Assembly: GCF_022682495.2 (NCBI RefSeq)
Contig: NC_071389.1
Coordinates: forward strand, 55,698,239-55,762,238
DNA: 64,000 bases
Direction: 5' to 3'
DNA from: Desmodus rotundus
Taxonomy: Eukaryota > Chordata > Mammalia > Chiroptera > Phyllostomidae
A model generated the notes under the pieces. The model saw only the letters and a list, made by a program, of their open reading frames with translations, had not been told where the DNA came from and made no database searches. Positions 1-11,252 of the stretch are shown here, piece after piece. Within the stretch, counting starts at the first letter, position 1; every line of letters begins with the position of its first letter. A program made the translations under genes and the position numbers.

Positions 1-1100
1 AACGTTTCAAGATGTCCTGGAGGTTCCTAAGCCTCTCCTCATTTTTCTGAATGCTTGTTTCTTCATTCTGTTCTGGTTGGATGTTTCTTTCTTCCTTCTG
101 GTCCACGCCGTTGATATGAGTCCCAGTTTCCTTCGCATCACTGTTGGTTCCCTGTACATTTTCCTTTGTTTCTCTTAGCATAGGCTTCATTTTTTCATCT
201 GGTTTTCGAACAAATTCAACCAATTCTGTGAGCTTCCTGATTACCAGTGTTTTGAACTGTGCATCTGTTAGGTTGGCTATCTCTTCCTCACTTAGTTGTA
301 TTTTTTCTGGAGCTTTGAAGTGTTCTGTCATTTGGGCCTTTTTTTTTTTTTTTTTTTTTGGTCTTGGCGCATCTGTTACTTAAAGGGGCAGAGCCTTAGG
401 TGTTCACCAGGGCAGGGTAACGCTGGTCACTGCGCTGTGATGCTGTACGTGGGGGAGGGGCCGAGAGGGAGCAATGGCGCCTGCTCCACTCTCCACCGGA
501 CCTCAATCTTTCACTCCGCTACCCACAATCAAACTGGGCCCCTCTGGTGCTGGTTCCCGAGTGGGTGGGCTTGTGCACACCTTAGGCCCCTGTGGGTCTC
601 TCCAACGACCTCTCCTGTGAGGCTGGGAGTCTCTCCTGCTGCCGCCCCAACCCCCATGGGCGTTTTCAATCAGAGGTTTGAGGCTTTATTTCCCCACGCT
701 GGAGTCCTGGGTTGCTCGGTCTGCTTTGCTCCCCACCGTTTGTCCAATTTATCTGTGCGCGAATGTGGGGCCACGGGGTGCTACCCGCTGCTCTGCCTGC
801 CCTGTTCTCCGCCACTCTGAGTCCGGCCCTCTCGGTTTATCTGCGCAAATGTGGGGTCGCAGGGTCTGCCAGTGGCCAGACTGCCCACCCCATTCGTCCC
901 ACACTCCGCCAGTCTTGGTCCCGCCGTGGCCACGCCAGTCCTCCCTGCCCCGGCTGCCTGTCTCTGCCCCTCCTACCGGTCTGGATGAATGTTTAATTTT
1001 TATTTCCTTGGTGTCGGACTTCCTTGCCATTCGATTTTCCATCAGTTCTTGTTGTGCGAGGAGGCGCAGTGTGTCTACCTATGCCACCATCTTGGTTCTC
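1..1100 (-). mobile_element. HAL1 (half-L1) retrotransposon, 5' part, cut by window edge
   Basis: Read on the minus strand, the element starts at 1100 with GAGAACCAAGATGG, runs through a GC-rich 5' UTR (about 350-1100), and enters ORF1 at about 335 (Met-Ala-Gln-Met start as in the copy at 49778-51382). It leaves the window within the coiled-coil part of ORF1. It is closely similar to the 49778-51382 copy, and both keep more CpG than the other copies, which suggests relative youth. An oligo-T run (oligo-A on the coding strand) of about 20 bases sits just before the ORF1 start at 339-359. The open frames on the + strand here are antisense to the element. Confidence 0.85.
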
Positions 1101-1107
1101 TGACATA

Positions 1108-1304
1108 CCATATTTTTCAGACTGTAAGATGCACCTTCCCCCCAAATTTGGGAGGAAAATGGGGGTGCATCTTATAGTCCGAATGTAGCTTACCTGGCTC
1201 ATGGGGGGGGGCGGTGGTGGAGCAGGTTTTTTTTCCCTATTTTCCTCCTCTAAAACCTAGGTGCATCTTATGGTCTGGTGTGTCTTATAGCCCGAAAAAC
1301 ATGG
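1108..1304. mobile_element. Short non-autonomous DNA transposon (MITE-like, TA target site)
   Basis: A 197-bp element is flanked by TA on both sides (1106-1107 and 1305-1306). Terminal inverted repeats match at about 22 of 28 positions: the left end starts CCATATTTTTCAGACTGTAA and the right end, reverse complemented, starts CCATGTTTTTCGGGCTATAA. The left half folds back on itself: the terminal motif recurs inverted at about 1163-1183, around a G/C-rich stem. A TA duplication fits a Tc1/mariner-type or similar cut-and-paste family. No coding capacity. The exact family is not assigned. Confidence 0.7.
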
Positions 1305-1534
1305 TAGCTTTCCCTTTTTTCAGGTAACGCAAATGTCATTTCTCAACTTTCCATTTCTGGTCGCCCCATTTAAAATTTTAATTCCTTAATTCCCTTTCCT
1401 ACTTTATTTTTCTTAACTCCCAATCACCATCTAACATTCTATATAGTATTAATATTTTTAAAAATGTTTTAAATTATTTCAAAAATTTAAAATTGTATCT
1501 CCCCAATTAGAATGAAAAGTACATGAATCATGGA

Positions 1535-1615
1535 TTTTTGTCCATATTGTACCCTCAGTACCTAAAAAGTGTCTTGGCATGTGGAAGGTCCTTAATAAAA
1601 TATGAAGAAATGAAT
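1535..1615 (+). repeat. Possible LINE-2 3' end relic
   Basis: The string resembles the L2 3' terminus (GTACCCTCAGTACCTAAAAAGTG..., then GGTCCTTAATAAAATATGAAGAAATGAAT). It is short and diverged. The flanking AT-rich sequence (1305-1534 and 1616-2074) holds nothing I can identify. Confidence 0.4.
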
Positions 1616-2074
1616 AAAATGAATGTCAATTCATCATGGTTTCTAGATTCAGCTGGGTCCTCAGTGAAAGTTAGTAATTTTTGTTTCTGATTATTTTCCT
1701 TCCTATTTCTCATAATTGCTATACCAAACCATCACCACTCTTACCAAATCCCTACTTTTACTCTCAGCTTTTTAGTAGTCAATGCCCTTTTAAAAAGAGT
1801 TTTGATAGCACCTCTGAACTTTTTGGTCTTCATAGTTCTCTTGCCATCAAATTTAGAAATTTGTTCTTTTTTATTTATATTTATCTCACTTCTAATTTTG
1901 TTCTAACTTCATCTACTGGTCCTCTTGGTACTAAACCTTCCTATCTTCTGAGACCTTACTTAAGCAGTTATTTCTTCCTTATATACTGTATGTATTTTTA
2001 TATATCTCATTTTTCTCTGTATTGTTTTCTTTCTCTCTTGACCACTTTAACCCTCCTTAATCCTTCCCTTATTA

Positions 2075-2405
2075 CAACTCTCTTTTTTTCAAGAAAGAAT
2101 TCATGAGCGAAGACTCAAATACAAGCATACGTTTATTTAGAAAGTTACAGAGGTACAAGAAGTGAACTATGGAAGAAGCGAGCCAGCTGGGCTGCATGAG
2201 CTCAGGAAACAAGTTACAGAGACAAAAGAAGGGCCCTTGGAGCTTAAGAAAAAGAAAGGCAAAGAGAACACACTTGGGGGTAGGAGAGAGGGAAAGGTGT
2301 GGGTGTGCTCCAGAGAGAGTGCTCAGGGGAAAGAATGGGATGGGAAAAGGTGTAGGCTTTCTCTAGAGAGAGAACAAGTATGCCACAACTCTGCTTCAGG
2401 TAACT
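2075..2405 (-). repeat. LTR-like relic (endogenous retrovirus or MaLR type)
   Basis: On the minus strand this reads as a GA-rich/CT-rich block ending in an AATAAA signal (2130-2138 region) followed by a short U5-like tail to about 2080. The similar organisation at 13385-13735 suggests related solo LTRs. No tRNA primer site or internal retroviral region is present, and no clear target duplication was found. Family not identified. Confidence 0.4.
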
Positions 2406-3938
2406 ATTTTGAGACGTTTAAATGTATTATTCCATTGTCATATCCCTTATTGTTCAATTCACTGGATTCTGGCTTTTGCTTTCATTGCCAACAATCTCCT
2501 CTACCTCCTGGGATTGTTGTGAGAGATTATATAAGGTTATATGTGTTAAGAATTTAGAATAATGCTTGCACATAGTTTATTTATTTATTTTTGAGTGATT
2601 ACCATATATACTGTAACTACTGAAACCAAAATCATTCTTACCTGTGAGTACTTTTCTATCATCCTTCTTGACTTCCCTGTGTCTTTCACGAAACACTGTC
2701 CTTTGGGTTTGGGGATACCAGTGGTATCAAGATGCTTTCAGCTTCAAGTTAAGAGAATATTTTTAACAATAAATCCAATGATAGGTGGTCCCAAGATTGA
2801 TTTAGAGATGCAGCAACACTATCAAGGACCCAGGCTCTTGTGTTTGTATGCCACCATTCTTGCTGTTTCACAGATGTTTATCTTCAGGTTTGTAAGATAG
2901 CAAGCATCCTATTTTCATTATCCAAAAGCAGAAAAGCAATGCTGGGCTTTCTCTTGGATAGATATCTCTCTATAGGAAGGACAACCTTCCCAAAGTTGCC
3001 CAGAGAATTTCCCTCCTCAGTGGACACCCTACACCAGTCATTGGCAAAAGGCATGTAATTACTATGATTGACTGAAATTAACCATGAGTTCCCCCAGGAA
3101 CTGAGGGAAGCTTATACTTTCTTTTAGTTCATTATTCTCAGAGAAATTAGATATCCTCTGGCCAGAAAGAATGTAGGAAAGGCTGTTTGGTTCATCATAA
3201 TCAGTAGTGACTATCATACTGTTCTTACCTGGTAGATCTTTAATTGTTCCTTCTCATTCTTTTTTATTGTCTTTTCTTGATTGATGTGCCCCTTAAATGC
3301 TTATAGTCTCAAAGTTCATCTTTGATTCTTTCAAAAATTATCCATCTTTTACACTTTGAAATACCACTTGTGTTACAGTCTTTTCTCCAGCTAAGATTTT
3401 TTCCCTAAGTGTCAGTTCAGAATATCCAACTCTTTTCTAAACAACTTCATCCATTCAATTCGATTGAATATTGTTGTACTAGGTTTTTGGGAGTTATACA
3501 TTAAATAAACCTTGCCCTGTAAGACCTTACATTACAGTAGGGGAGTTAGAGAAACAAGTGATTACAATAAAGGTAATAATTAGGAATATAGTCCAAGCAA
3601 TTATTTTTACCAAATATAGTAGTAGTATAGATGAAGGGGTGATTAATAGGTTTATAGGTGTGTTCTAAATGGAACTTGCCTTTCTCTTCAAATGTACTCT
3701 TCCTATATATTCTGTTCATTAGTAGCCCAACTGTGCACACCTTTGTTCAATATAGAAACCAAGGTAATCCAAAACTGTTTAAAATCTCCATATACATTTG
3801 GTTGGCAAATTGTACATATGTTTCCCCTTTATTACTTAAATTTAGCCATTTATGTTTTTATATTATAGTAATCTTACTTTAGGTCCTCATAATTACTCAT
3901 GTCATTGAATTATTCACTCTTTAAAAATTAATTTAACA
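2406..3938. other. AT-rich sequence, no gene recognised
   Basis: No splice-bounded exon, RNA gene or well-preserved repeat was recognised. The stretch about 3430-3570 (CATTCAATTCGATTGAATAT... then CCTTGCCCTGTAAGACCTTA... AGGGGAGTTAGAGAAACAAG) resembles an ancient mammalian interspersed repeat, but it is too diverged to name. Confidence 0.5.
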
Positions 3939-4690
3939 GACTTCTGGCCAAGATGAAGGTGTAGGTAGATACACTTTGCCTCCTCGCACAACCAAAAGAA
4001 GGACAACAATAAATTGAAAAACAAAAAACAACCAGAACTGCCAGAAAATAGAACTGTATAGAAGTCTGACAACCAAGGAGTTAAAGAAGAAACATTCATT
4101 CAGACCAGTAGGAGGGGCAGAGACAGGCAGCAGAGGCGGAGAGGATTCCTGGCCAGGAGGACTGAGGTGGGCAAGGTGGCAGCTGGCAGACTGCGTGGTC
4201 CCACATTTGTGTGTGGATAAACTGGGAGGAACAACTGGGGAGTGAGACAGACCATACAACCCAGGGTTCCAGCACGGGGAAATAAAGCCTCAAAACCTCT
4301 GACTGAAAAAATCTGTGGTATTGTGGTGTCGGGAGGAATGCCCGGCCTCATAGGAGAGTTCGTTGGAGACACCTGTGGGGTCCTAGAATGTACACAAAAC
4401 CACCCATCCAGGAATCAGCACCAGAAGGGCCCAATTTTCCTGTGGGTAGCAGAGGAAGTTCCTGAAAGCTGGCTGAGAGCTGAGCAGTCAATATTGTTGC
4501 CTCTTAGACCCCTCCCCCACATACAGCACCACATCACTGTTGCCCCACCCTGGCAAGTACCTAAAGCTTCCGACTCTTACTACATAACAGGTGAGCCGAG
4601 ACAAAAAAAAATATGGCCCAAATGAAAGAACAGATCAAAGCTCCAGAAAAAATACAACCAAGCAATGAAGAGATAGCCAACCTATTAGAT

Positions 4691-4904
4691 CAGGGGTGTT
4701 GGACTCATTTTCACCAGAGGGCACATCAGCCTTGCAGTTGCCTTTAAAGGGCCAAATGTAATTTTAGGACTGTATAAATGTAACTACTCCTTAACAGTTA
4801 AGTGAGAGCTCGGCGCTGCCGCCAGGTAGAAACAAGTTGCCAGGCTGGATAAAACAAGGTGGAGGGCCAGATTTGGCCTATGAGCCTTGTGTTTGCCACC
4901 TGTG
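4691..4904. mobile_element. Non-autonomous hAT transposon nested in HAL1
   Basis: A 214-bp insert is flanked by an exact 8-bp duplication TATTAGAT (4683-4690 and 4905-4912). The left end is CAGGGGTGTTGGACTCATTT. The right end, reverse complemented, is CACAGGTGGCAAACACAAGG, so the termini are imperfect inverted repeats of the CAGGGGTGG type. Eight-base duplications and CA-rich ends are hallmarks of the hAT superfamily. Removing the insert and one duplication restores the HAL1 ORF1 reading (cctattagat then gcacagttca). There is no transposase, so mobilisation must have come from an autonomous hAT elsewhere. Bats of the family Vespertilionidae are known for recent hAT activity. Confidence 0.85.
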
Positions 4905-5123
4905 TATTAGATGCACAGTTCAAAACATTGATAATCAGGATGTTCACAGAAATGGTTGAGTACGGTCGCAAAATAGAGGAAAAAATGAAGGCTCTGCAAG
5001 GTGAAAGAAAGGAATGTACAGGGAACCAACAGTGAAGGGAAGGAAACTGGGACTCAAATCAATGGTTTGGACCAGAAGGAAGAAATAAACATTCAACCAG
5101 AACAGAATGAAGAAACAAGAATT

Positions 5124-5126
5124 GAA

Positions 5127-5157
<31 letters not shown>

Positions 5158-5220
5158 AAGAGAAAGAAAGAAGGAAGAAAGGAAGGAAGGAAGGAAGAAA
5201 GAAAAGAAAGAAAGAAAGAG
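5124..5220 (+). repeat. Purine microsatellite (GA, GAAA, GGAA units) inside HAL1 ORF1
   Basis: About 97 bp of GA repeats grade into GAAA and GGAA repeats. In the other HAL1 copies the same place holds a short A-rich stretch of ORF1 (encoding about KNEERLRNL), so the array grew inside the element after insertion. Confidence 0.9.
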
Positions 5221-6140
5221 GCTTAGGAACCTCTGGGACAACTTTAAATGATTGAACATCCAAATCTTAGGGGTGCCAGAAGGAGAAGAGGAATAGCAAG
5301 AAATTGAAAACCTATTTGAAAATATAATGAAGGAGAACTTTCCCAATCTGGCAAAGGAAATAGACTTCCAAGGAGTCCAGGAAGCTCAGAGGCCCAAAGA
5401 AGTAGGACCCAAGGAAGCACACACCAAGGCACATCATAATTACATTACCCAAGATTAAAGATAAGGTGAGAATCTTAAAAGCAGCAAGAGAAAAGGACAC
5501 AGTTACCTACAAAGGAGTTCCCATAAAACTATCAGCTCATTCTAGGCAAGAAGAAGCTGGAAAGAAGTATTTGAAGTCACGAAAGGCAAAGACCTGCACC
5601 CAAGATTACTCTATCCAGCAAAGCTATCATTTAGAATGGAAGGGCAGATAAAGTACTCCCCAGACAGGGTCAAGTTGAAGGAGTTCATCATCACCAAGCC
5701 CTCATTATATGAAATGTTAAAGGGACTTATCTGAGAAAAAGAAGATCAATAATATAAACAATAAAGTGACAACAATCTCACAACTATCAACAACCACCCT
5801 AAACCAAAAACAAAATCAAAAATGGACTAAGCAAACAACTAGAACAGGAACAGATTCACAGAAATGGTGATCCCATGGAGGGTTATCAGCGGGGAGGGGG
5901 TGAGGGGAAAAGGTACAGGGAATAAGAAGCATAAATGGTAGGTACAAAATAGACAGGGGGAGGTCAAGAATAGTATAGGAAATGGAGTAGTCAACTTATA
6001 TGTATGACCCATGGACATGAACTAAGAGCAGGAAGGGAATAATGGTGGGAGGCGGGTACAGGGCAGAGGGGAATAAAGGGGAGGAAAATATGGGAACTAT
6101 AATAGCATAATCAATAAAATATATTTAAAAAAACAAAAAA

Positions 6141-6859
6141 TTTAATGGCAATGTATTATAAATAAGGCCTAGTAATAGAAAATAAGTTCTAGGAAAAAAA
6201 AAAAAACAGGATCTCTTGGGGAGGTTACAACGCAGTGTGTAAGGCATAAATGAACAGATTGTTTGGTAGTTGTGATAGAGTGGAGATACTGGGAAAAATA
6301 GGAGAACTCAAGGTCAGGGAGTTATATTTGGCCAACTAGATAGAGGCTGTCTCGAAGCAGTAGTAACTAAATGAGGAATAGTGTTACTCACACACACACC
6401 ATTCACTTTTTACATACCAAAGAAATATCACTTTGAGGACATTGCTTTGGTTGCCTATGTACTTATTAATTTGCTATTGCTCAAAGATAATTTTTTAAAT
6501 ATCATAGTTGATTTAGATTATTGGTAGTCACATATCTTTATATAGTTGATCCTTCATTATTCACCAATTCTGTGCTTTTGAATTTGCCCACTAACTAAAA
6601 TCTATTTAACCTTGAAATCAAGCACTTGGGTGCTTTGCAGGGTTTTTTTCTGGTTTTTTTTGTTTGGCAGATATGAACATGGGCAGAGCAGCAAAAAAAA
6701 AAAAAAAATTGAGTCATGTTCCTGGCTGAGGTCCAACAAGGCAGTGCTTACTGAGCCTTATTATTTCAATTCTCATATTGTAAACAAGTCTTTGTAGAGT
6801 ATATAGAATATTTTTCCTTTTTTTTTTTTTTTTTGCATTTTTATGCTTTTTCTTGGTGA
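6141..6859. other. AT-rich sequence with homopolymer runs
   Basis: No gene or named repeat recognised. Poly-A runs occur near 6194-6206 and 6691-6708, and a poly-T run near 6817-6834. Confidence 0.5.
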
Positions 6860-7190
6860 GTTCACTGTTTAAAGAAATGTTTTAGTGTAGTGCTGAAATG
6901 CTGTCCAAATCGGACATAGGACATCGGAAGGCTTTGATATATATTATGGAGAGAATATACATGGTAGATAAGCTTTAACCAGGCATGAGTTGTAGTGCTA
7001 TTGGCCTTGAGTTCAATGTTATATTAACTAAGGTATCATTAAACAGAAATACACGTAAAACGAGGTTAAATACCGATGAGTTGACTTAACTCTGCATTTC
7101 CGTTAGGGGCAATGATTCAGTATTCACTAATTAAGTGTCCACAGCAACTTTATAGAAAATAGCTATGGCCAATAATGAGAATTGAGTACT
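6860..7190 (+). mobile_element. Tigger-type (pogo/mariner) DNA transposon relic
   Basis: It contains TCCAAATCGGACATAGGACA, GGCATGAGTTGTAGTGCTAT and TTAGGGGCAATGATTCAGTA, and ends near GGCCAATAATGAGAATTGAG, a pattern recalled from the 3' part of mammalian Tigger elements. Decayed, with no open transposase frame. Confidence 0.55.
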
Positions 7191-7264
7191 TTCAGGGTAA
7201 ATTTGATTTTGGGAAACAGCTAAAGTCATTTATGGCCAGTACAATATAGAGGTATGATTATTAA

Positions 7265-7382
7265 AGTCTTTCTCAACCTTTTAAAACGTTTTCCCGTCCT
7301 CTTTTGATAAATATCTTACTTCACTACCCTAAATATTTTAATACATTTTCCTCACTAGACATGGCCAGGTTGAGAATTAGTC
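7265..7382. repeat. Small inverted-repeat element relic
   Basis: The ends are loosely inverted: AGTCTTTCTCAACCTTTT at the left and AGGTTGAGAATTAGTCT at the right share a 10-base complementary core (TTCTCAACCT). Probably an old MITE-like DNA transposon; family not assigned. Confidence 0.35.
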
Positions 7383-7549
7383 TATAAGTTTTATTTTACC
7401 ATTAGCCCGGCTGATGTTCTATAGTAAAAACTGAGTGTTTATAGTAAAAACTGTAGTTTTAAAAAAGTTTGCTAGATATGATAACATTTTATTGTGTTTA
7501 GTGGTGTTTTTAGACTGCCCTCTTATTCCAGTCAAGAACAACTTGTGTA

Positions 7550-7675
7550 AAGCAGAGGCTGGCACACACTTTCTATTAAGGGCTAGACAGTGAATCTTTC
7601 GGCTTTTTGGGCCATACAGTCTTTGCTACTACTATTCAACTCTGCCACTGTATGGCGAAAGCAGTAAAAGACAAT
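7550..7675 (+). mobile_element. Old hAT-Charlie type relic
   Basis: GCAGAGGCTGGCACACACTT, then AAGGGCTAGACAGTGAATCT, GGGCCATACAGTCTTTGCTA and CAACTCTGCCACTGTATGGC, matches the 5' half of a widespread mammalian hAT-derived MER repeat as I recall it. Truncated on the right. Confidence 0.5.
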
Positions 7676-7689
7676 AGGTATTACTTTAT

Positions 7690-7795
7690 ATGTTTATAAA
7701 CTCCTTAAGAGCAAGGATCATGCCTTACATTGATATATCTTTCATGACACATAACCCAGTAGGGTCTCAATAACTGTTGCCTTGACTTGCTGATT
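7690..7795 (+). repeat. LINE-2 3' end relic
   Basis: AACTCCTTAAGAGCAAGGAT ... ACCCAGTAGGGTCTCAATAA is the typical L2 3'-terminal pattern, moderately diverged. Confidence 0.55.
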
Positions 7796-7871
7796 TAGCC
7801 TAGGTAATAAAAAGGCTATATTTTAAAATATTAAAAACTCAAGCAATTGAAACCCATCCATTTAAAATTAA

Positions 7872-8035
7872 TTTCAAGAACATGTATAAAGGACACATGG
7901 ACAAAACCAAAGGGGGGTAGGATCAAGGGTGGAAAGTGGGGATGGCTGGGGTTGGGGGTAGTAGTGGTGGGAAAATGGAGACAACTCTATTTGAACAACA
8001 ATAAAAACAATTGAAAAAAATTAAAAAATCAAATT
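7872..8035 (+). mobile_element. L1/HAL1 3' end, 5'-truncated
   Basis: This is the bat-type L1 3' UTR terminus: AACATGTATAAAGGACACAT, a G-rich block (GGGATGGCTGGGGTTGGGGG), TTGAACAACAATAAAAACAA, then an A-rich tail. About 160 bp of the element survive. Confidence 0.65.
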
Positions 8036-8060
8036 GAAAATTGAATTATTTTAGAAATCT

Positions 8061-8270
8061 GCCCTGGCTGCTATGGCTCAGTGGACTGAGTGAGGGCTGC
8101 GAACCAAAGGGTTGCCAATTTGATTCCCAGTCAGGGTACATGCCTGGGTTTCAGGCCAGGTCCCCAGTGGGGGCCATGTGAGAAACAACCACACATTGAT
8201 GTTTCTCTTCCTCTACTCCTCCCTCCCTTCCCCTCTCTCTAAATATAAATAAATAAAATCTTTTAAAAAA
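8061..8270 (+). mobile_element. Ves SINE (bat tRNA-derived)
   Basis: Starts GCCCTGGCTGCTATGGCTCA, contains the tRNA-related box-B-like GATTCCCAGTCAGGG, the TTGATGTTTCTCT segment, and a CTCTCTAAATATAAATAAAT tail. A 25-bp target-site duplication is exact (8036-8060 and 8271-8295). Confidence 0.92.
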
Positions 8271-8500
8271 GAAAATTGAATTATTTTAGAAATCTTATAA
8301 ATATCCTTCTTTAAGCAATTACAGTAGTTGGCACTCATTATTTTTGGAATTAGGCAGTCAATGGCCTAATTCATAGTAATTGGTGAATACTATAGAACAT
8401 GTTGGCTTATTTTTATACATGTCCTAGTACATTTAGTGGGTTTCAATAAAGTCTTTGATACATAGTCAAAAGTTTCTACAACAGCTGTGCTTTAATTATT

Positions 8501-10425
8501 TTGTAAGTATATTTTATTGATTATGCTATTAGAGTTGTCCCATTTTTTTCTTCCCTTTGTCCATGTCTGTCCAGTACCCCCATTCCCTCCAGCATTCCCC
8601 CCTGCTTTGTTCATGTCCATGGGTCATACATATGTTCTTTGGCTTCTCCATTTCCTATACTATTCTTAATCTCCCCCTGTCTATTTTGTACCTATTAATT
8701 GTGCTGCTTATTCCCTGTACCTTTTCCCCCATTCTCCCCCTCCCCTCTCCCTGTCCCCACTGATAACCCTCCATGTGATCTCCATTTCTGTGGTTCTTTT
8801 CCTGTTATAGTTGTTTGCTTAGTTTTGGGGTTTTTTTAGGTTCAGTTGTTGATAGTCGTGAATTTGTTGTCATTTTACTATTCATATTTTTTATCTTTTT
8901 CTTGATAAGTTCCTTTAACATTTCATATAATAAGGGCTTGGTGATGGTGAACTCCTTTAACCTGACCTTGTCTGGGAAGCACTTTATCTGCCCTTCCATT
9001 CTAAATGATAGCTTTGCTGGATAGAGTAATCTTGAATGCAGGTTTTTGCCTTTCATGACTTCAAATACTTCTTTCCAGCTCCTTCTTGACTGCAATGAGC
9101 TGATAGTTTTATGGGAACTCCATTGTAGATAACTGTCTCCTTTTTCTCTTCCTGCTTTTAAGATTCTCACCTTATCTTTAATCTTGGGTAATGTAATTAT
9201 GATGTGCCTTGGTGTATTCCTCCTTGGGTCCAAATTGTTTGGGGCTCTCTGAGCTTCCTGGACTTCCTGGAAGTCTGTTTCTTTTGCCAGATTAGGGAAG
9301 TTCTCCCTCATTATATTTTCAAATAGGTTTTCAATTTCTTGCTATTCCTCTTCTCCTTCTGGCACCCCTAAGATTTGGATGTTCAATCATTTAAAGTTGT
9401 CCCAGAGGTTCCTAAGCTTCTCCTCATTTTTTTGAATTCTTGTTTCTTCATTCTGTTCTGGTTGAATGTTTATTTCTTCTTTTTGTTCCAAATTGTTGGT
9501 TTGAGTCCCAGTTTCCTTCCCTTCACTGTTTGTTCTCTGTATGTTTTTGTTTATTTCACTTTGTATAGCTTTCACTTCTTCCTTTATTTTGTGGCCATAT
9601 TTAATCATTTCTGTGAGCATCCTGATTACTAGTGTTTTGAACTCTGCATCTCATAGGTTGGCTATCTCCTCATCGCATAGTTCTTTCTGGAGTTTGATCT
9701 GTTCTTTCATTTGGGTAACATTTCTTTTGTCTCAGCATACTTGTTACGTTGTAAGGGGTGGAGCCTTAGGTGTTCACTAGGGTGGGGCAACCCATATCGC
9801 TGTGTTGAGGCACTGTCTGTGGGTGAGGGTTCAGAGAGGGAACAGTGCTGCTTGCTCAGCTCTTGCCCTGCTATCAATCACTTCTCCAGCTTCCTGCAAG
9901 TGAAAGACGCCCTTCCAGGTGCTGCCCTGGTGCTGATTTCTGGGTGGGTGGGCTTGTGTACATTCTATGACCCCGTGGGTCCCTCAGACAGACTCTCCTG
10001 AGAGACTGGCAGTTTCTTCAGCTGCCACAACCTCCACAGATTTTTACAGAGGTTATGAGGCTTTATTTTCCCTGGCACTGGGACCCTGGGTTGCACAGTC
10101 TGTTCTGGGCTGGGATTGCTCACTCCCCCAGTATTCCTTCTCGTTTTAATCTGCACATGAATGTAAGACCACCAGGTCCATCTGCTGCCACCTCGCCCTC
10201 CTGGTCCACCAGCTGCTGACTTGCTGCACATCCTTTTCCACCTTGGCTCTCCATTTCTGCCCTTCCTACTGGTCTGGACAAATGTTTCTTTAACTCCTTG
10301 GTTGTTGGATTTCCATACAGTTCAATTTTCTGGCAATTCTGGTTGTTTTTTGTTTTTAAATTGGTTGTTATCCTTTTGGTTGTGTGAGGAGGCAAAGCAT
10401 ATCTACCTACAGCACTGTCTTGTGG
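8501..10425 (-). mobile_element. HAL1 retrotransposon, full length with target duplication
   Basis: An exact 10-bp duplication TTTAATTATT (8491-8500 and 10426-10435) brackets the element. On the minus strand: 5' UTR 10425 to about 9710, ORF1 about 9710 to 8805, then a 3' UTR with a C-rich (G-rich in sense) block. ORF1 survives as two open pieces: 9620-9387 (coiled coil) and 9311-8805 (NFPNLAKE, RHIIITLPKIKDK, RLLYPAKLSFRMEG, ending after the C-terminal domain). Frameshifts near 9360 and within the C-terminal domain break it. No endonuclease or reverse transcriptase is encoded. The clean duplication shows a standard target-primed insertion. Confidence 0.92.
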
Positions 10426-10435
10426 TTTAATTATT

Positions 10436-10984
10436 ATGCCTTCATGGATGCAATGTATTGTAAAGATAATTTACAGTTAAAGTTAAATATGATTAAATTG
10501 AAAGAAATTATTTGAGTTGTAAATAGTCGGTGGGTTATACAAACTTGCTAGATAATCATTTTATTTCCGGGCTAAGAACCTACCATCTCTGTTAAATAGC
10601 AACCTATTCGTCTCCTTTTCTGCCTCACCTCTGTGCCACAGACATTTTTTTTCTGTTAATACTTATCTCATTGTGTGGGGCTGTTGGTTTCAATTTGGCC
10701 ACAGACTACTTCCTCTGTCTGGCCAGCCAATTAAGTTTTCCATGTGATTCTAATGCCCTCCCGGGCTACTTGTGAGAGGAGAACCTTCAGGAAAGCATAA
10801 ACTGAAACTCACACAAATTCCTTATTTCCTAGAGTTACTTTTATTTTTAAGATTATGAAAGTATATATGGAGTGAGTATGTGTAAATAGAGCCAGTCCCA
10901 CTACTTTCCCCTAAATGTAAACTATTATTTCAAAAACTCCTTGCAAGTATCTTTTTCTTGTAGATGGAAAATGGAATACTATTT
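10436..10984. other. AT-rich sequence, nothing recognised
   Basis: No gene, RNA or repeat could be named. The part 10600-10800 is richer in GC than its surroundings, but no coding frame or repeat signature was seen. Confidence 0.45.
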
Positions 10985-11250
10985 TACTTTATTTTTCAAT
11001 TTTATTGAGATATAATTCACATTTAAAATTTAATTCATAATTAAAATACAATTCACATTTAAAATGTATCATAGAATTGTACACTTGAAACCTCTATAAT
11101 TTTATTAACCAATGTCACCTCAATACATTTAGTTTAAAAATTATAAGATATTTAAAGTGTACATTGCGATAATTTGATATATGTATACACTGTGAAAGGA
11201 TTCCTCCCCTCCGGTTAATTAACACATCCACCACTTTATATATTTATCTT
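10985..11250 (-). mobile_element. L1 3' UTR relic with a second L1 tail inside
   Basis: The pattern TTTTATTGAGATATAATTCA ... GATATATGTATACACTGTGA is the common Laurasiatherian L1 3' UTR on the minus strand. It is interrupted at about 11065-11140 by a plus-strand L1 tail (AGAATTGTACACTTGAAACC, TTTTATTAACCAATGTCACC). Confidence 0.6.
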
Positions 11251-11252
11251 TT

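Larger units (their letters stand above)
3939..6140 (+). mobile_element. HAL1 retrotransposon, near full length
   Basis: This copy starts GACTTCTGGCCAAGATG, has a 5' UTR to about 4610, then an ORF1 beginning ATGGCCCAAATGAAAG at about 4613. After ORF1 (frames broken) comes a roughly 400-bp 3' UTR with a G-rich block near 5880-5910 and an A-rich end (AATAAAATATATTTAAAAAA). No endonuclease or reverse-transcriptase segment follows ORF1, which is the defining layout of half-L1s: they need L1 enzymes in trans. ORF1 pieces show the coiled-coil region, the RRM-like segment (GVPEGEE at about 5271) and C-terminal domain fragments, with frameshifts. A hAT element (4691-4904) and a purine microsatellite (5124-5220) interrupt it. 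Confidence 0.88.
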
